From JAAEQG01 sp023133475 (GTDB lineage: Bacteria > Planctomycetota > Phycisphaerae > UBA1845): a stretch of DNA of 35,228 nt. Below are positions 24,901 through 30,900 of this stretch, piece after piece. The stretch lies in contig DAOVLE010000024.1 in the NCBI GenBank assembly GCA_030631415.1, positions 1-35,228 on the forward strand, in the 5' to 3' direction. Below the pieces are notes generated by a model that saw only the letters and a list, made by a program, of their open reading frames with translations, did not search any database and was not told the DNA's origin. The translations under genes and the position numbers were made by a program. Numbering within the stretch: the first letter of the stretch is position 1; each line of letters opens with the position of its first letter.

Positions 24901-27900
24901 TGTTGCAGTCATGGCTGGTGGCACCCGCGATGTCGCAGTCGTCCAGAACGCCGTTTGTATTGCAGTCAGTGCTGGAACCGCCGGCCAACTCGCACTCGTC
25001 GAGGATGCCGTTGACGTTGCAATCCTGGCTGTTGCCGTCGGCCAGGTCGCACTCATCGAGGGTGCCGTTGGTGTTGCAGTCCTGACTGGTACCGCCGGCG
25101 AGGTCGCATTCGTCCGGGATGCTGTTGCTGTTGCAGTCCCGGCTGGTCTGCGCCGTAATGTCGCACTCGTCGGGGACCGCGTTGGCGTTGCAGTCCGCGC
25201 TGGTGCCGCCCGCGATATCACAGTCATCGGGAACCCCGTTGCCGTTGCAATCGGTCTCGCACTCGTCCGGCGTGCCGTTGGCGTTGCAATCCGCGCTGGT
25301 GGCGCCGGTGATGTCGCATTCGTCGGGGATGTTGTTGGTGTTGCAGTCGTAGCTTGTTGCGGCGGCGATGTCGCAGTCGTCCGGCACACTGTTGGTATTG
25401 CAGTCCGCACTCGTGCCCGCGAGGATTTCCTGCCAATCCAGAACACCGTTGGTGTTGCAGTCCATAACCGTGGCACAACGCAGATTGGCCCAGAAGCCGC
25501 TCCAGGGATCCCCGCCGAACTGCTGGTTGCAGACCCACGGTGCAGAGTCGTACCCGAACACGTCATCCGTGGCGCCAACCTCCGGCTCTTCGGCGATGAT
25601 CCACGCGGCCTGATCGGTGGAGAAGGTCACCACCATCCACACCGTGTCCGCGATGGTGACGGAATCCGGGCTGGCGAACAGCACGTGGGCTCCACCATCG
25701 TCGGCCACACCGGTCCAGGCGCTTTCCGTGCCGGCGATGAGCGTGCCGCCGTCGCCCGGGCAGTTGGTATACAACGCGGCGGTCACGTCAAAAGCCCCGC
25801 CGCCGTTGCCGTAGACGGCAAGGTCGTAGTAAACCAGGTCACGGGCCCCGGTGCCCTCGAGAGTCATATCGTCGGCAAGGCCCACGCCCGTACCCGGGTT
25901 GAAGAGGAAGAAGCTGCCCAGATCGGTTTCGTTGCTGTACTGCCCGGACGGGCAACTGCCCGTCACACAGTCCGTCCCATCACCCAGATAATAGCCGCCG
26001 GCAGTGGCGCATTGTTCGGTGGTGAGCTTGGCGCAGGTGCCCTGCGGCACGTCACAGCAGGCGCCTAACACCTGGCAGTCGTCGAGAATCCCGTCCTGGT
26101 TGACGTCGCCCCCGCCGGCGATCTCGCACTCGTCAGGAACGCTGTTGGAGTTACAGTCCTCGCTGGTGCCGGCGGCGATGTCGCACTCGTCAGCCAAACC
26201 GTTGTTGTTGCAGTCACCGTCGCACTCATCGGGAATACCGTTGGCGTTACAGTCGTGGCTGGTGCCGGCGGCCAGGTCGCACTCGTCGGCAAAACCGTTG
26301 TTGTTGCAGTCATCGTCGCATTCGTCCGGAATGCCGTTGGCGTTGCAGTCGTGGCTGGCGCCACCAGCAACGTCGCATTCGTCCGGAGTGCCGTTGGCAT
26401 TGCAGTCCGGGCTGGTGCCGGCGGCGATGTCGCACTCGTCGGCAAAGCCGTTATTATTGCAGTCCTCCTCACACTCGTCGGGAATGCCGTTGGTGTTGCA
26501 GTCGTGGCTGGTGCCGGCGGCCATATCGCATTCGTCCGGGATGTCGTTCGCGTTACAGTCCGGACTGGCCTCTTCGGCGATGTCGCACTCGTCGGGAATG
26601 CCGTTGGTGTTGCAGTCCTGGCTGGTGCCGGCGGCCAGATCTATTACGTCGTCGTACGCGTTGGCGTTGCAGTCGAAGACCGGCACCTCGTTTCTGAGAA
26701 TCGTCGAGCGTACGTTGTTGTTCTCGTCGAACTCGTCGATGGCGTTGGCCTCGTCGGCGATGGCGAACAGTTCAAGCCCGGGACCCGGGAACGGAGCGGC
26801 GTCGGCCCACAACCACGAGACCTGGGCAAACGCGCCCGGCGCCAACGGCCCGGAGACGTTAAGTGTGGTGAGCACTGTCCCGTCCAGGGCGTCGCGGCGC
26901 AGAGTGATGTCGATGTTGGAAACCTCGATGCCGGAAAGGTTGGTCACCCACACGGTGATATTCCGATCAGTCGCGCTGGGCAGTTCCACGCCAATGGCGT
27001 CGATGGCCAGGTCCGGCTTCAATGCCCCCGCCGAGACGCCCGTATTGTTGGCCCGGTCGCAGTCTGCCAGCAACTCGTTCGGATCAACCACTGCGTAGAT
27101 GTCATGCGGCGTGCTGGAGGCAGGAACCAGCCATTGGACTGTTACCTCGGTTTCGTCGCCGCCGACCAACACGCCCCCGTTGGTGGTTACATTGGCTGTA
27201 TCGATCAGCGTCCCGCCACTGTCGGGATCGCCGTCGTAGAAAGCGACCTCGATGCCGGTCGCCGGCACGTCACTGCGGTTCTCCACCGTCGCCGTGATTG
27301 TTACCGTATCACCAGCCACGGGGTTGTCGGGGTCCAGTGTTACTCCGTTGCTACTGACGGCCAGATCGTTGCCCAGCGTATGCTCCAACACCGTCAGGTC
27401 TGTCTGACCGGGCACCGGAACGTTGTCGATCACGATCTCCTCTCCGTCCACGTTCAGCGTGGCCGTCGTATAGGAGATGCTTTGCTTGCCGTAGGCGATC
27501 ATCAGGTCGCCATCAGCCAAATACGTAGGAGCCATCCAGCGTTCCGTCGGGTCGTCGAAGGTAAGCTGGAGCGGCCCACTCCAGACATCCAACCCCGGAT
27601 CGTAGACGGCCCACCAGATGTCAACGCCCTCAGTCGATGCGCTTTGCCATACCAGGGCCAACTCGCCGCCGGGACCGCGTACTAAGCGGAAGTCGATGGC
27701 GGCGCCAGCCGCCTCCGGGACAAGCGCCACGGTTAAATCGCTCAGGTCCAGGTTCGTGGCGGTCACGATCTCCCCGCCACGATACCAGGCGAACAGGAAT
27801 TGCCCCGCGCCGGTGGCGACCACCTGGGGATTGCCGTCGGGAGTATCCAGGTCGTTGGTCAGACGCTGCGGCGCCGACCAGGCGACGCCATCGAACGAAA

Positions 27901-30900
27901 TCGCATATATCTCCTGGTCACCATCGGTGCTCTGATCGTCGTCCGTATCCGCCGAGTAGAGGTAGAGCGCCTCGGACCCGTCAAAAGCCATGTCCGACTT
28001 GATGATTGACGGAACGCCCGTGGCGGCTACGCCCGGCGCCGACCATGACGAGCCATCCCACAAAGTGTAATTAACCACGTTCGGCAGGCCCGAGGAACCA
28101 ACCGGGTCGTTGGCCGCATTGCTGACCCAGGCCAGCATCGCCAGACCGTTGTCCGCCGCCGACAAGCGCGGGCTGCGGTCCAGATAATCGTTGCTGGTCA
28201 AGAAGGTCTGGCTGGACCAGGTTTGGCCGACCTCATCATACTCGGCCACCGCGATCTCCAGGTGGGAAAGCATCGTCTCCAGGTCGGTCTCGTCAGGCAG
28301 GACCACGTCAGCGTTCTCCCAGGCGGCCAGCAGGTCTCCGCCCGGCAACGCCGCCAACATCGGGGAGAGGTCGGCTGTGCCATCGTCAGCCACCGCCACC
28401 GGCGATGACCAGATTCCGTTTGACGATACCGAGAACACCAGTTCGGTGCGGTTGATGCTGGTCCGCATAGGATCGTCGTAGATCCAAACCAGACGGCCAT
28501 CGTTACCGACCCCGACCAGCGCCGGCTCCGGATAGGGGTAGACGTTGCTTTGCAGCATCTGTTCCGTGGTACCGGCACAGGCATCGCGCGGGCCTCGGGA
28601 GTGGTCGCCGGAATGGAACTTCGCATAACCGAAGCGTAGATAGTCACGCGGGATCAGGGTGAACCCCGACAGATCGAAGCCGCCGCGCCGTGTTTCGGCC
28701 AGGGGATCAGTCCCCCCCGTGTAAAGGTCCCACTCGTAGTCGAGCACGGGCCACTCCTCGTGAAACGGCCCCACGATGATTCTCAACGATCCCTGCAAAG
28801 CCGCCTTGAAACTCTTGAACGTCGGCTCGGCTGGGTACTGAAACACGATCGGGAACTTCCCCCCCACGCTGAACTCGCCCGCCACTACATCTGCCAGTCC
28901 AAGGCCTATGCGCCCGCCCCCCTTGGGGGTGATGGTGAACTCGGTGTTGAACTGCGGGAGCAACGGGGCAGACCAGTCGCTGATGCCAGCCGAAGCGCCA
29001 AACTCCATCCCAAAGTTCCCCTGCAAGTAGCCCACGGGAATGGGGATTGGGAGTGGTCCCAGCGGCACCACCACATAGTATTGGATGGGCTTGGGGGGCA
29101 CATTCGCCGATGCGTTGAGTCCGATGTCCAACGACCCGCCGGGCGTCCAGTGGTCTCCAGCGTAATCCCACGTGGCTTTGCCACCGATGTTGAACCCCAC
29201 GCTGCCCCCCAGCCCGCGGGACTTCACGCGCCCCCAGTGTTTACCGGCAAACTTGAACTTCGGTTTTGTCTCCTCCGGGTCGGGGCTACCGACGTTAAGT
29301 TTGGCAAACCCCGCTGTGGCCTTCCCGTCGCCCGTTACCTCGGGCAGGATCGAAGCCGACAGGCCGAGCTTGCAGGACTTCCCCCCGATAATCGGTAACC
29401 ACTTGGGAACCGACGCCCCGGGGACAATGTCGTCGCCGACGTTGAGCCCGGTTTTCGGCTGCGAATACTTCACTGTGTTGGAAAGTGACGTGACCGACCA
29501 ACCGCTGGTGGGCATACCTGGCGGTATTGGAATCACCTTGAGCTTCACTACGTAGTTGGCTGATCTGAGCGGGGGATTGTCTCCGCTCTTTGCCACTACG
29601 GTCAGCGAGCCATTTTCCCCGAAGTCGCTGCCCATGTCGAGCACGCACGTCCACGTGGCTCCGCCCCCGTTTCCGATATGTGTTCCCCGCGGTGTGATGA
29701 ACTCGACCGTACCCGGGGTGCACAGTCCCCACTCCACCGTGGCGGTGAAGGTCTGTGACAGCGAGACTCCATCGAGGAAGTGCACCGTGGGTTTGTCGGG
29801 GCTCACGAAGTGGCTACTGACCTCCGTAACGAGAACCTGGCACTCATCGGGAATTCCGTTCTCGTCAAGGTCTGCGGAACAATCCTCCTGGCATAGCCCA
29901 TCAGGGTAACCCGACGACGCCGGCACGTCGCACTGGTCTGCCAGGCCGTTCTTATTGCAGTCTTCACATTCGTCGGGAACATCGTTTCCGTTGCAGTCAT
30001 TGGTGCCGGTCAGTTCACAGTCGTCGGGGATACCATTGGGCTGGCAGTCCTCGCTGGTGGCGCCGGAGATGTCGCAGGCGTCAGCCACTCCGTTGTCGTT
30101 ACAATCGGGTTCGCACTCGTCGGGTACGGCGTTGTCGTTGCAATCGTTGCTCGTGCCGGCGGCGATATCCGTGTCGTCGGGCACTCCGTTGGTGTTGCAA
30201 TCGGGCTCGCACTCGTCGGGCGTGCCATCGTTATCGCAGTCGACGCTCGTGCCACATCCATCGATATTGCAGTCCTCGGCGGCGGTGCAACTGATGTCAC
30301 ATTCATCGGGAATACCGTTGGCGTTGCAGTCGGGCCCGCGTCCCGGCGTTAACAAGAAGGCCCGCTCCTCATCATTGTGAAGTCCCCATCCCACGATTTG
30401 ACCGTTCTCGTTGATGTCCGTCGCAGCCGTCAGTCGCCATCCCTGGCGGGCCACCAGGAAGTTGTTGAGATCGTGCATTCGCCCGTCCTGATACAGGAAG
30501 GCGTGCTTGGCGTTGGCGAATGTTCTGGCCCAACCGACTATCTGGTTGCAGTCGTTGACCGCGTAGCCCACGCTGTCCTCGCCACCCAACGCCCCCAAAT
30601 CCCGCATCTCACCCTCATCTTCCCGGTAAAGGAAGGCACGAGGCTCATCCGTAAGCGAGTCTCTTCCATAGCCCACCACCCAACCGTTGGCATTCAAGTC
30701 ATAGGCGTTGGTCTCGGAATAGCCGTTGGTCCCCAGCCCCAGATTGGTCAGCTCGCCGTCCCAGAGGAAAGCATACCAAGTCTCGGACCCGTTGGGCCGA
30801 TAGCGACCGACCACATGACCGGCTTCGTTGATGCCGTAAGCTTCGCTGCGCTCCTCGTTGGGCATGAATTCCAGGGGGTCGCCACCGCCGGCGCTCCAGC

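Noticed and set aside
19200..26690. CRISPR-like periodic DNA repeats with short variable parts
   Set aside because: The periodicity is fully explained by in-frame DCNxNGxPDEC coding units within a single 14.65-kb gene. Unit lengths are multiples of three, and the variable parts are translated and similar.
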